This document shows positions 36,101 to 44,468 of a stretch of 60,957 nt of DNA, one piece after another. The notes beneath the pieces are model-generated. The model was not told where the DNA came from and searched no databases. It saw only the letters and a program-made list of their open reading frames with translations. How positions within the stretch are numbered: the stretch's first letter is position 1; each line of letters opens with the position of its first letter. The stretch is from DASXZH01 sp036502005 (GTDB lineage: Bacteria; Armatimonadota; Fimbriimonadia; Fimbriimonadales; Fimbriimonadaceae), in contig DASXZH010000059.1 in NCBI GenBank assembly GCA_036502005.1, positions 1 to 60,957 on the forward strand, given 5' to 3'. A program made the position numbers and the translations under genes.

Positions 36101-37060
36101 GCCAAGGATCTCCTCGAACTTACCGGTAAGGAATGTGTAAGCGTTCTCTTCGCTGATCTCCCAAATGAATCCGCCGCTATTCTCCGCGACGTCCCTGAAT
36201 CGCTTCTCGCTTTGCAACATCGCGTACTCCGCGTTCTTGCGATCCGTGATGTCGAACATCGCGCCATCGAGAACCAGGGCACACGTCTCCTGTTCTCGCG
36301 CGACCTTTCCGCTCTCCGCAACCCATAACAGGGTTCCGTCACGCCTAAAAATTCGATACTCAACGTTGTAGGTGCCTAAGTTATTGCAAGCGGCTTCGGC
36401 AGCGTTTAGAACCAGGTTATAGTCCGCCGGATGGACCAGATGCACAAACTTAATAGGGTTCTCGGTTAAGAACTCTTCCGGACGATATCCTAGGACACTC
36501 TCGACAGTGTCGCTCAGGAAGTCGATCTTCCAGTTCTCTTCACACCGGGATCGGAAAATGATGCCGGGGATATTGGAAACGAGCGATCGGAACTTCGACT
36601 CGTGGGCCGCAATGGCATCAGTCGCGGCGACTCTTGCATCTGCCTGCCGCATCTGGTCGCCGATATCTTCAACCACTAAGCAGAAGAAGTTATTATTAGG
36701 ATCCGACCGATCGACGGGAGTGACGGTCGCCTTTCGCCACAGGTGTTCTTCGCCCTTTTGCCTTCCATATTGGAAGACACTGCTACTGTCGCCGGCGCGG
36801 CAGGAATTACAATGTTCTAGCCAGAGGTGAATTATTGGCTCAGGAATTTCTAGTTCCCGAAAAGTTGTCCCACAAAGTTCGGCGGGCGTTCCACCCAGTT
36901 GGTAACCTGCGGCTTCGTTAACGGAGATTATCTTTAGGTCATTGGAACTGACTTCAACAACGCCCAACGCCATGGGCGCACACTTGTAGAAACGTTCAAG
37001 AACTCCGCCTTCAACTACCATGGCCGTTAACGAGAAAACCCCATAATATATTCGGTACAT
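33161..37060 (-). CDS. hybrid sensor histidine kinase: five PAS, HisKA, HATPase, two REC, Hpt
   Basis: 1299 residues, predicted cytosolic since no membrane segment is seen. Five PAS/PAC domains lie at about 25-140, 155-275, 285-400, 405-525 and 535-650. HisKA has His682 in SHEIRTPMNG. The ATPase has the N box (NLLSNALKF) and G boxes DTGIGIP and GGTGLGLAI. Two receivers follow, with phosphoacceptors Asp969 and Asp1108, and an Hpt domain with His1241 in HSLKG. All four phosphorelay sites are intact, so it looks like a complete unorthodox relay; its final output regulator is not adjacent. The start at 37060 has GAGG 11 nt upstream; 37021 is an alternative. An HDOD gene is divergent 71 bp away. 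Confidence 0.92.
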   Translation of the reverse strand: MYRIYYGVFSLTAMVVEGGVLERFYKCAPMALGVVEVSSNDLKIISVNEAAGYQLGGTPAELCGTTFRELEIPEPIIHLWLEHCNSCRAGDSSSVFQYGRQKGEEHLWRKATVTPVDRSDPNNNFFCLVVEDIGDQMRQADARVAATDAIAAHESKFRSLVSNIPGIIFRSRCEENWKIDFLSDTVESVLGYRPEEFLTENPIKFVHLVHPADYNLVLNAAEAACNNLGTYNVEYRIFRRDGTLLWVAESGKVAREQETCALVLDGAMFDITDRKNAEYAMLQSEKRFRDVAENSGGFIWEISEENAYTFLTGKFEEILGYPASEVIGKGIDFLLADEDQQDVRNLYWEKTVEERLFKDVEHQLVRKDGRKVWIQASGVRILDSEGNPTGWRGVTHEITDRKNNELELEKLALVAQQTQYAVSITDPHGVLTWVNDGWTRITGYTYEESVGRKPTELIRGPGTDEEAAQQIHASLAEQKPMECEILNYRKDGEPYWVWTSITPLWNKDGEVTAYIAIESDISDRKSQQEKLAVSEFRLAEAQRLAHIGSSVYDVKTRSSEWSDETFRIYGLDPGEKTPTDDEYARLIHPEDYPSLEHQIEEAVNNGTPFECDVRLQFKGSETRYVHIRAETDRDETGKVSKILSTVHDVTDRRQVVEELIEAREAAMGASQMKSEFLANMSHEIRTPMNGVIGMAELLLGTGLDEEQRDYASTILDSADALMYIINDILDFSKIEAGKLAIECTEIDLRHIVEETGGLFAKKASDRSLELLLDIPYDFPVARFGDSTRIRQVLANLLSNALKFTESGEVIIRAEENPGETGGNWVRLSVADTGIGIPQERHSAIFDSFTQADGSTTRRYGGTGLGLAIVRQLAQLMGGSVGMESTEGVGSTFWVDLPLEMQSISMDEQRPKPLDTLKGSRALIVDDNETNRRMLHKLLQNWGLLPDLASGSQEALEMAKANTYDILVLDCQMPDMDGIELAQIIRDEMLQKRAAVIMLSSVGEIVSTRDMQNAGISKCLSKPIRQSALYNALLEVLSLQEAQEPVHSNAGAEGGEFRAKVLLVEDNLINRKVASRMFERHGCSVDMAENGSLAVAASAEKNYDLIFMDLQMPVMDGFEATSAIRLREEGSGIHTPIIASTAHAMHGDREKCMEAGMDDYLTKPIKRDELVAILGRWCSATTENALDEVISREHLQEVTNDDDEEFFRELLQDFLNDAEDKLQELKTAVAESDRETVSRTAHSLKGMSRTIGGAKVAAAWEKVEKAANTDQPVEEMINAAILATRKFENSVVTFLATKAA

Positions 37061-37131
37061 TTACGAGGGTTCCTCACAAATAGAGCAATAAGTCACGTAG
37101 ATTCGAGGACCGCTCATCCGACAATCTAAGT

Positions 37132-37986
37132 GTGGACTTGGAACGACTTGCCTTGAAAGTGTCGCGGAACGGAAACTTTTCCACTCTTCCTCAGATTGTA
37201 AGTTCGGCGCTGCATACGATGAACAGCGAAGATGTCTCAGTTTCTGCGCTAGAAAAGATAATAGAACGAGATCCTGCGATCGCTTCAAAGGTGCTACGTA
37301 CTGCCAACTCCTCCTTTTATGGCTGCAAAGATATTCCAACTTTGGGCCGCGCGATGAGCGTTCTGGGGCTGAACACCGTTCGTTCACTTATCGTGAGCGT
37401 TACATTCCAGCAAATGAGTTCTGAGCAAGGCCAGTGTCCCAGTTTTGATCGCTTCGCCTCTTGGCGCCATAGCATTGCAGTTGCGATCGGGGCAAAGATG
37501 ATCGCCAAAATGAAGATGCCGATGAAGGCCGAAGAACTCTACAGCGCCGGCATTCTGCACGACGTTGGGCTCCTGGTTTTCGACCGGTTTGCCGGCCAAG
37601 AACTTGATCATGCCATTAAGCACGCATTCAACAAGAACATTCCTCTCGTTGAAGCAGAGCAGGAAGTGATGGGTTGTAATCACTGCGAAATCGGGGCAAA
37701 AGTTGGTGAAAAGTGGGGCCTGCCCGACAGAATGACCCGTGCAATGGCCTACCACGTTTGCCCGGGCAAAGATGACACCTGTTTCGACACAACCTGTATC
37801 ATCGCCCTTGCGGAGGGTCTTGCGACCCAGTTCGGATTTCCAAACAATAGCCCCGAGGGCGCTTACAAGATAGATCCCTCGGTGGAGCAGCGTCTCGCTG
37901 TTACTGAGCAGGAGATGATCCTTATCGGCCGCATCATGCACGAAGAAGTAAAGCGAGCGCAAGAGTCCTTCCAACTCGCGGCGTAG
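37132..37986 (+). CDS. HDOD-domain protein
   Basis: 284 residues. The HDOD domain spans roughly residues 10-205, with LPQIVSSALHTMNSEDVSVSAL followed by LEKIIERDPAIASKVLRTANSS, then LGLNTVRSLIVSV and an HD-like ILHDVGLLVFDRF. It lacks a complete HD-GYP motif, so catalysis is unlikely. Such proteins often act as signalling adaptors in motility or stress responses. The start is GTG at 37132 with GACAAT at -12 to -7. It is divergent from the hybrid kinase, suggesting a functional link. Confidence 0.85.
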   Translation: MDLERLALKVSRNGNFSTLPQIVSSALHTMNSEDVSVSALEKIIERDPAIASKVLRTANSSFYGCKDIPTLGRAMSVLGLNTVRSLIVSVTFQQMSSEQGQCPSFDRFASWRHSIAVAIGAKMIAKMKMPMKAEELYSAGILHDVGLLVFDRFAGQELDHAIKHAFNKNIPLVEAEQEVMGCNHCEIGAKVGEKWGLPDRMTRAMAYHVCPGKDDTCFDTTCIIALAEGLATQFGFPNNSPEGAYKIDPSVEQRLAVTEQEMILIGRIMHEEVKRAQESFQLAA

Positions 37987-38030
37987 CCGTCCTTGTTCTA
38001 AGTAAACTCCCTCCGGAAGAAAGGAGAGAG

Positions 38031-38756
38031 ATGACAGAAACAGGAGTTAGAACGGAGTGGGTTGATTTACCGGTGTCGGACGGCACCGAAATGCGGGCTT
38101 ATGTAGCCTATCCGGAAGGTGCACCACATGCCGGGTTGTTGATTTTCCAAGAAGCGTTCGGAGTCAACCACCATATTCGCAATGTGGCCGAGCGATACGC
38201 GGCTAAAGGCTTCTTGGCAATCGCGCCAGAGCTGTTTCATCGCACGGGGCCTGGCTTCGAAGGCGACTACACCAACTTTGAACCAGTGCGTGCACATATG
38301 ATGGCCCTGACCACCGAGGGCACAACTGCTGACCTTGGCGCCACCTTTGATTGGCTTAAGGGGCAGAACCCAGGTTCTATCGGCGCTATCGGCTACTGCA
38401 TGGGTGGTCGAGTTGCATTTCTTGCCGGTTTAACTTTGCCCATCCAGTGCGCTGTTTCCTACTACGGCGGCGGCATCGCGCCGAACCCCATGGGCGCGGG
38501 GTATTTGGACCGTGTGAATGATTTGAACTGCCCGGTTCTGATGTTCTGGGGCGGCCTGGATTCTCACATCGGCTCAGAGGCCTATGGCGCAATTGATGCG
38601 GCTTTAAAAGAAGCGGGCAAGGACTACATAAACGTGGTGATCTCTAAGGCCGACCACGGCTTCGCTTGTGACGAGCGGGCGAGCTACAACGCGGAAGCGA
38701 CCGAAGAGGCGCTGGCGCTAACGATGGCGTTCTTTGGAGTTCACCTGGATGACTAG
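38031..38756 (+). CDS. dienelactone hydrolase-family protein
   Basis: 241 residues, alpha/beta hydrolase fold. The nucleophile cysteine lies in GYCMGGR, the acid in WGGLDSHIG and the histidine in KADHGFACDERASYN, matching carboxymethylenebutenolidase-type enzymes. The N-terminal VDLPVSDGTEMRAYVAYPEG and QEAFGVNHHIRNVAERYAAKGF blocks are typical. It is cytosolic, and the substrate could be a lactone or ester. A strong AAGGAGAG lies just upstream of the ATG. Confidence 0.9.
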   Translation: MTETGVRTEWVDLPVSDGTEMRAYVAYPEGAPHAGLLIFQEAFGVNHHIRNVAERYAAKGFLAIAPELFHRTGPGFEGDYTNFEPVRAHMMALTTEGTTADLGATFDWLKGQNPGSIGAIGYCMGGRVAFLAGLTLPIQCAVSYYGGGIAPNPMGAGYLDRVNDLNCPVLMFWGGLDSHIGSEAYGAIDAALKEAGKDYINVVISKADHGFACDERASYNAEATEEALALTMAFFGVHLDD

Positions 38757-38834
38757 TCCGGTTTGATCCCCAAGAATGGAGAACCGCAAATGGCATCAAA
38801 CCGTAGGCGGAGCAATTCCCTGACGGAGGCGGCA

Positions 38835-39251
38835 CTATTCGGTTACTTCTTCGGAGTCCTTGAGCTCAATAGTTCGCTCCGCTATAATCTTTGCTACTTC
38901 CTCAAAAGTTAGTTCGCGGGTCGCAATCCGGAGCGTAATGTCTTCCGCCTCTTTATAGGAAAGCTTGAGGTCCAATCCATTTAACGACAAAAACGCGTCA
39001 ACCGCGTACAGAGAAGTTCTCTTGTTCCCGTCTACGAATGGGTGGTTTGAACATAGCGAGCACCAATATCTCGCCGCCATCTCAGCGATAGATCGATACA
39101 AGTATTCGGATTCGAACGTGGCTTGTGCAGCAGCCACTGCGCTCTCCAACAAGCCGTAATCCCGAACGCTACTTTCGCCGCCGGCAAACTTAATCGCTCG
39201 TGTATGTAAAGCTAGGACATCATCAACTGATAGAAAACGTGGTTCATCCAT
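38835..39251 (-). CDS. Doc-type Fic-fold toxin
   Basis: 138 residues. The Fic core HPFVDGNKRT (His70) matches the Doc family, which phosphorylates EF-Tu in the characterised case. The N-terminal FLSVDDVLALHTRAI and SVRDYGLLESAVAAAQ are the usual death-on-curing start. Its start is 3 bp downstream of the stop of the AbrB-type gene, forming an antitoxin-toxin pair. The partner is AbrB/MazE-like rather than Phd. Confidence 0.9.
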   Translation of the reverse strand: MDEPRFLSVDDVLALHTRAIKFAGGESSVRDYGLLESAVAAAQATFESEYLYRSIAEMAARYWCSLCSNHPFVDGNKRTSLYAVDAFLSLNGLDLKLSYKEAEDITLRIATRELTFEEVAKIIAERTIELKDSEEVTE

Positions 39252-39254
39252 TCC

Positions 39255-39476
39255 TTACTGGGCAAGACGCTTGATCGCTTCGCCAAAACGGGACTCTGTC
39301 CTATCCGCTGCCTCCTCAATCGTACGGGGCTTTAGGCTGGAACTCCGCTTGATTAAAATCCCATCTTGCACATAAAGAACTTCAACCTCATTGTTGGTCA
39401 ATCCGAGATGCAGCTTCATATCGCGGGATAATGTTAATGCGTCGCTATTTCCAGTCTTTATAAGCCTTCTAATCAA
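39255..39476 (-). CDS. AbrB/MazE-type antitoxin
   Basis: 73 residues. The N-terminal swapped-hairpin domain shows RRLIKTGNSDALTLSRDM, then LHLGLTNNEVEVLYVQDGILIKR, the SpoVT-AbrB pattern. The C-terminus is helical and charged, suited to binding the Doc toxin. The start is TTG at 39476, with GAGGAG 5 nt upstream. It probably autoregulates the pair. Confidence 0.85.
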   Translation of the reverse strand: MIRRLIKTGNSDALTLSRDMKLHLGLTNNEVEVLYVQDGILIKRSSSLKPRTIEEAADRTESRFGEAIKRLAQ

Positions 39477-39525
39477 TTGGACTCCTCAATATGATTATGA
39501 CGTTGTTATGACAGCATCTATACGC

Positions 39526-39566
39526 CAAAAAATTAAAGAAGGGCCAAGGCTTAACAGCCTTGGCCC
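39526..39566 (-). terminator. intrinsic terminator of the rpoBC operon
   Basis: A perfect 10-bp stem GGGCCAAGGC / GCCTTGGCCC with a 6-nt loop at 39541-39566. On the minus strand it is followed by a T-rich run (39526-39540). It begins 15 bp past the rpoC stop. Confidence 0.93.
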
Positions 39567-39581
39567 TTTCAAGTCTCAACC

Positions 39582-42500
39582 CTATTCTTCTTCTACAAGG
39601 CTGCTGTCACCGGCGGCCATATCCGCAAGGGACGGGAAGGCGAGCGATCCGCTGAAATCTTCCAGCTCGTCGTCTCCTGCCTCCACCAGAGCGGAAAGCG
39701 ATTGCTCCGCCCAGCTTGGGCCGCGCTGAACGTCGATTCCCACGTTGCGGTACTGGGCAATGCCAGTTCCGCTTGGAATCAAGCGTCCAATGATAACGTT
39801 CTCCTTCAGACCGATCAACTGATCCTTCTTTCCGCGGACGGCCGCTTCCGTCAGAACCCTGGTGGTCTTTTGGAACGATGCCGCCGAGAGGAACGAATCG
39901 GTTGCCAGTGAGGCTTCCGTAATACCGAGCAGAATCCAGGTGGAAGTTGCTTCCTTAGGATCGCGCTCAACGTTCTCGCCACTGATCGGATCGATATACT
40001 TAATCTTCTTGCCGGATTGAAGAGCTTGCTTAACACGCTCGTTCTCGCGTTGGAATGCGAACCGGTCCACGATCTGGCCCGGTAAGAACGGCGTGTCTCC
40101 TGGCTCCTTAACCTGTCGCTTTCGCAGCATCTGGCGGATGATAACCTCAACGTGCTTATCGTTGATGTCTACACCCTGTGCTTTGTAAACGCTTTGCAGG
40201 TTTTCGACGAAGTAGTCGTAAACAGCGGCCGCACCGGCGAGCTCAAGAACCTCGTGAGGATCACGCGGGCCTTCCGTTAGCGGGTCGCCCTTAATGACCT
40301 TACTTCCTCGGTTAATCGGCAGCTTTCCTAGAGGCGGTACAAGGATCGGGTAGTAAATGTTTACCTTCTCGATGTTGTGCTTTCTAAGGATCGCGATCGA
40401 AGCTGTTGTAAGCTTTTGGCCGAGCAGCTTGTCCACTGCAGGATCTGGCGCTTCATCCCAAGCTTGCGTATCGGAGATGTACGCATCCTTGATCGGAGCA
40501 GAGGTGTTAACCGTCGCCTCGATGATGACCCATCGTCCAAAGCTGGAGTCCTGCACCGATCTAACGTTACCGGTAACAGGGCAGATGATTGCCTTACCTC
40601 GTGGCTGGCGTCGCGCTTCGAAGATTTCTTCGACACGGACGATACCAGAGGATTCACCCGTCCAAGCATAGAAGAACGTCTTTCTAGATCGCTCCCACAG
40701 CTTTTTGGATTCGTTGTCAGCTTTCTCCAGCGCCTTGGCAGCAGCCTTCGTTTGGCGAAGAGTCTTCTTCTTAGCTTCAGCGTCGCCCTCGGCGTTCGTC
40801 GTCAGCGGCATGTTATCGAAGACTGCGCGGACAGCGCCTTCTTGCGATTCCAGCAACTTCGTAGGATCGAACTGCTTCAGGTCGGTATCGGTAGCGACGG
40901 CAAAGTCCTCCATGAACTGGCGGATGAACTTACCAGTTTTGTACTGGTTCGTCCTTGCGATCGTAGCCGATCCAGCCACACCACCCGTGTGGAACGTTCT
41001 CATCGTGAGCTGTGTTCCGGGTTCACCGATGGACTGGGCAGCGATGATTCCTACCGCGACTCCGACTTCCACCAGCTTGCTTGTGGAGAGGTCGACTCCG
41101 TAACACTTGCTACAGATGCCTTGCTCCAGTTCGCAGGTGAGTGCGCTTCGAAGAAGAACACTCAGATGCCCGTGATCATTGAAATCGTAGCCGTGCTTCT
41201 GATACTTCTCCATGATGACGTTGCGAGCCTCTTCAGTCTCAACTGCATCAGCTTCTTCAACGAACTTGTTCTCAATCTGAGTAACACGCTTGGCCATCTC
41301 TTTATTGATGAGCGTATCGAGCGGAACAACAACTTCCTTGGTTGCCGGATCAGAAAGCTCGTTGATCGCCATTCGGCCGAACATGCGATCGCCGATCGGT
41401 TCGATGACTTCGCCTTCGTCCAAGATTCGGTGAACGAGAATTCCTTCCGTCGTTTCGCAGTCTCGCTGCTTGATGATCACGTCTTGTGAGACGTCGACCA
41501 GACGTCGCGTAAGGTAACCAGCGTCAGCCGTTCGAAGAGCGGTATCGGCGAGACCCTTACGTGCACCGTGCGTGGTCACGAAATACTCAAGCATCGTAAG
41601 GCCTTTGTGGAAGCTGCTCTTAACGGGCAGCTCGTAAATAACCTCGTTGAACTGGTTGAACATGAGGCCGCGCATTCCAGCAAGCTGGGCAAGCTGCTTA
41701 ACCGAACCTCGGGCTCCGGAAACGGTGATGATCGACAGCGGGTTGAACTGCTTAAGACCGGCGACGATCTCTTTACCGATCTCGTCGTACGTGTCCGTCC
41801 ACAGCTTAATCAAGCTAAGGGTCATCTCGTTATAGGTAAGCATTCCTCGTCGGAACTGCTGCGCGATCTTCGTGGAGCGGTCATCCGCTTCCTTGATGAT
41901 CTCTTCCCTTCTTTCTGGTGGGTCCATGTCCGTGATGGCAATGGATAGGCCGTATTCGGTTGCCCACTTAAAGCCCATATCCTTCATGTCATCCAAGAGC
42001 TTGATAGTGCCGCCGACGCCGACTCGCTTGTGGCAACGAATAATCGTTTCCGCGATGTTCTTCTTCGTCAGCTCCATGTTCATGAACTCTTCGCTGTACT
42101 TGAGCGGATAGGGAAGCACGTTGTTGAAGATCAACTGGCCAGGCGTGACCGTCTGGACGATCGTCTCGAACTCCTGGTCAAGAGGCATCAGCTCGCGCTT
42201 CTCCTCTCCATCCTCATCCGTTGTCGTCTCATACTTGAATTCTTGGCCCGTGGTGGAGTCTCGATAATCGATTTCCTCATCCGGCTTGAATAAGGGCCGA
42301 ACCAGCCGCACCTTAATGGGCGCGTTGATTTGGATCCGATTCTCAAGCGCTGGCGACTGGAGTGCAAAGATGACTTCGTCGAACGTGCCGTAAACTTTTG
42401 GAGCTCGATTCTTCTCAGGATTATCCTTGTGAAGTTTTTCTTCCAGAGCTAAAGCTTCTCGGCCCGCTGAGCTCGTGAATGTAAGCGCATAGGAGCCAAG

Positions 42501-44273
42501 GACGATGTCCTGGATAGGCGAAACCGTAGGTCGTCCGTCAGCCGGCGAGAACAAGTTCTGCGTGCTGAGCATGAGAACGCGGGCTTCAGCCTGCGCCATC
42601 GTGCTTAGCGGAACGTGAACAGCCATCTGGTCACCGTCGAAGTCAGCGTTATAGGCGTGACAAACGAGCGGGTGAACCTGAATCGCCTTACCGTCGACGA
42701 GGATCGGCTCGAAAGCCTGGATTCCCAATCGGTGAAGTGTAGGGGCGCGGTTAAGAAGCACTGGGTGCTCCTTAATAACTTCCTCTAGGCCATCCCAAAC
42801 GGCAGGATGCATTCGGTCGATCATCCTCTTGGCGGTCTTGATGTTCTGCGTGATCTTTTTCTCGACGAGCGTCTTCATGACGAACGGTTTGAAGAGTTCG
42901 AGCGCCATTTCCTTGGGCAAACCGCACTGGTGCAGCTTAAGGTGAGGACCGACAACGATAACGGATCGGCCGGAGTAGTCAACGCGCTTTCCAAGAAGGT
43001 TCTTTCGGAAACGGCCTTCCTTACCCTTAAGCATGTCGCTCAACGATTTCAGCGGACGGCTGTTGGAACCGACGACCGGTCTTGGCCTTCTGCTGTTATC
43101 GATGAGGGCGTCCACTGCTTCCTGAAGAAGTCGCTTCTCATGGTTGATAATCGACTCAGGCGCGTGGATCTCCATGATCTTCTTCAACCGGTTGTTTCGG
43201 TTGATGATTCTTCGATAAAGATCATTAAGGTCGGAGGTCGCAAAGCGGCCACCGTCAAGCTGGACCATCGGGCGAAGCTCAGGGCTGATGACAGGAACGA
43301 TGTCCAAAATCATCCACTCCGGCCGGCTGCGCGAAGAGATAAGGGCCTCGACAACTTCGAGTCGCTTGATCGCACGGGCACGGCGAGCGCTCGTCGTAAC
43401 GATGATTTCCTGGCGAAGCTCTCGGGCTAGTCGATCGAGATCGACTCGGACGAGAAGTTCCTTGATCGCGTCAGCGCCGATGTTAGCTCGAACGAGAACG
43501 CGCAGGTCCTGGCGAATGCGAGCACCCACGCTATCCAGCATCTTACTGACAGCGCGATACTTGTCTTCGTCGATGAGCTGGTTTCGCTCTAGCTTGCCGA
43601 GGATCTCAACCGCGAGGTCGAGGTCTTTCAGCCTGTCGTCCGCGTCGCGGTACTCCGCTTTCACACGGTCGTTAATCGCTTTGGCTCGCTCTCGAACGGT
43701 GACGTCGTCATACTCGTCCGGGTTGCCGCCAACTTCCTCTGCAAATCGCTGAAGGCTTTCTTCCTCCAACTCGCGCATCTGCATTTGAATCGACTTCTTC
43801 TCTTGCTCAACACCGCGTCGAATCTCGGGAAGGAGATCCTCGATGGCCTGCGAGTTGATGTCGATGATAATGAAGGAAGCAAAATAGATAACTTTCTCCA
43901 GCAATCGCGGAGAAATGTCCAGGATCAAGGACAGTGGCGAGGGCACACCCTTCAGATACCAAATGTGGCATACAGGGGCCGCCAACTCAACGTGGCCCAT
44001 GCGCTCACGGCGAACCTTGCTTCGCGTGACTTCAACGCCACAACGCTCGCAAGTAATGCCTTTGTATTTAATTTTCTTATATCGGCCGCAGTCGCACTCC
44101 CAGTCCTTTACGGGACCGAAAATACGCTGGCAGAAAAGACCATCACGCTCAGGCTTGAACGTTCTGTAGTTGATCGTCTCGGGTTTTTTTACTTCCCCGT
44201 GAGACCAACTCATGATGTCCGTGCTGCTCGCGATGCCTATCCTAATCTTATCAAACAGATTTACGTCTGCCAT
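39582..44273 (-). CDS. rpoC: RNA polymerase beta' subunit
   Basis: 1563 residues, longer than E. coli (1407) but near Thermus length. The catalytic Mg site NADFDGDQMAVH is intact. The N-terminal zinc site is in CDCGRYKKIKYKGITCERCG, and the second zinc site uses Cys in DCETTEGILV and in CELEQGICSKCYG. The bridge-helix and trigger-loop segments (GARGSVKQLAQLAGMRGLM, FHTGGVAGSATIARTNQ) are present. Start ATG at 44273. It follows rpoB after a 195-bp spacer containing inverted heptamer repeats, and ends in a strong terminator. Confidence 0.97.
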   Translation of the reverse strand: MADVNLFDKIRIGIASSTDIMSWSHGEVKKPETINYRTFKPERDGLFCQRIFGPVKDWECDCGRYKKIKYKGITCERCGVEVTRSKVRRERMGHVELAAPVCHIWYLKGVPSPLSLILDISPRLLEKVIYFASFIIIDINSQAIEDLLPEIRRGVEQEKKSIQMQMRELEEESLQRFAEEVGGNPDEYDDVTVRERAKAINDRVKAEYRDADDRLKDLDLAVEILGKLERNQLIDEDKYRAVSKMLDSVGARIRQDLRVLVRANIGADAIKELLVRVDLDRLARELRQEIIVTTSARRARAIKRLEVVEALISSRSRPEWMILDIVPVISPELRPMVQLDGGRFATSDLNDLYRRIINRNNRLKKIMEIHAPESIINHEKRLLQEAVDALIDNSRRPRPVVGSNSRPLKSLSDMLKGKEGRFRKNLLGKRVDYSGRSVIVVGPHLKLHQCGLPKEMALELFKPFVMKTLVEKKITQNIKTAKRMIDRMHPAVWDGLEEVIKEHPVLLNRAPTLHRLGIQAFEPILVDGKAIQVHPLVCHAYNADFDGDQMAVHVPLSTMAQAEARVLMLSTQNLFSPADGRPTVSPIQDIVLGSYALTFTSSAGREALALEEKLHKDNPEKNRAPKVYGTFDEVIFALQSPALENRIQINAPIKVRLVRPLFKPDEEIDYRDSTTGQEFKYETTTDEDGEEKRELMPLDQEFETIVQTVTPGQLIFNNVLPYPLKYSEEFMNMELTKKNIAETIIRCHKRVGVGGTIKLLDDMKDMGFKWATEYGLSIAITDMDPPERREEIIKEADDRSTKIAQQFRRGMLTYNEMTLSLIKLWTDTYDEIGKEIVAGLKQFNPLSIITVSGARGSVKQLAQLAGMRGLMFNQFNEVIYELPVKSSFHKGLTMLEYFVTTHGARKGLADTALRTADAGYLTRRLVDVSQDVIIKQRDCETTEGILVHRILDEGEVIEPIGDRMFGRMAINELSDPATKEVVVPLDTLINKEMAKRVTQIENKFVEEADAVETEEARNVIMEKYQKHGYDFNDHGHLSVLLRSALTCELEQGICSKCYGVDLSTSKLVEVGVAVGIIAAQSIGEPGTQLTMRTFHTGGVAGSATIARTNQYKTGKFIRQFMEDFAVATDTDLKQFDPTKLLESQEGAVRAVFDNMPLTTNAEGDAEAKKKTLRQTKAAAKALEKADNESKKLWERSRKTFFYAWTGESSGIVRVEEIFEARRQPRGKAIICPVTGNVRSVQDSSFGRWVIIEATVNTSAPIKDAYISDTQAWDEAPDPAVDKLLGQKLTTASIAILRKHNIEKVNIYYPILVPPLGKLPINRGSKVIKGDPLTEGPRDPHEVLELAGAAAVYDYFVENLQSVYKAQGVDINDKHVEVIIRQMLRKRQVKEPGDTPFLPGQIVDRFAFQRENERVKQALQSGKKIKYIDPISGENVERDPKEATSTWILLGITEASLATDSFLSAASFQKTTRVLTEAAVRGKKDQLIGLKENVIIGRLIPSGTGIAQYRNVGIDVQRGPSWAEQSLSALVEAGDDELEDFSGSLAFPSLADMAAGDSSLVEEE

Positions 44274-44303
44274 TAGTGCTTTATGTTTCTCCTGATGCTT
44301 TGC

Positions 44304-44449
44304 AAGTGATAGGTGACAAGTGATAAGTGATAGGGAGCAGTGATAAGTGAAAGGTGATAGGTGACAAGGAAAACATTCTTTTTCGCCATCACCCTTTCAT
44401 TAGTTCCTATACCCTCTCCCTATCACCTATTCCTATCACCTATCACGCT
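44304..44449. repeat. inverted heptamer-repeat pair in the rpoB-rpoC spacer
   Basis: The left arm (44304-44369) is built of GTGATAGGTGACAAGTGATAAG-like units. The right arm (about 44408-44449) is built of the complementary CTATCACCTAT units. They are separated by a short A/T-rich stretch and could form a long imperfect hairpin in the rpoBC transcript. The same units occur at 55.45, 57.34 and 57.57 kb. Confidence 0.75.
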
Positions 44450-44468
44450 CACGGCCTGAGCCGTGAGC
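44447..44468 (-). promoter_or_regulatory. hairpin directly after the rpoB stop
   Basis: A perfect 9-bp stem GCTCACGGC / GCCGTGAGC with a 4-nt loop abuts the rpoB stop codon. No T-run follows, so it is not a normal terminator. It may affect processing or partial attenuation between rpoB and rpoC. Confidence 0.5.

Noticed and set aside
38760..38804. GGTTTGAT...ATCAAACC hairpin between the dienelactone hydrolase and doc genes
   Set aside because: An 8-bp stem with a large loop and no T-run; not convincing as a terminator.
40377..41489. A 370-codon plus-strand frame opposite rpoC
   Set aside because: It lies antisense inside rpoC, has no family motif or ribosome binding site, and is explained by the codon pattern of rpoC. 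Other long antisense frames in rpoB/rpoC (41568-41948, 42807-43430, 45291-45848, 46041-46730) are rejected for the same reason.
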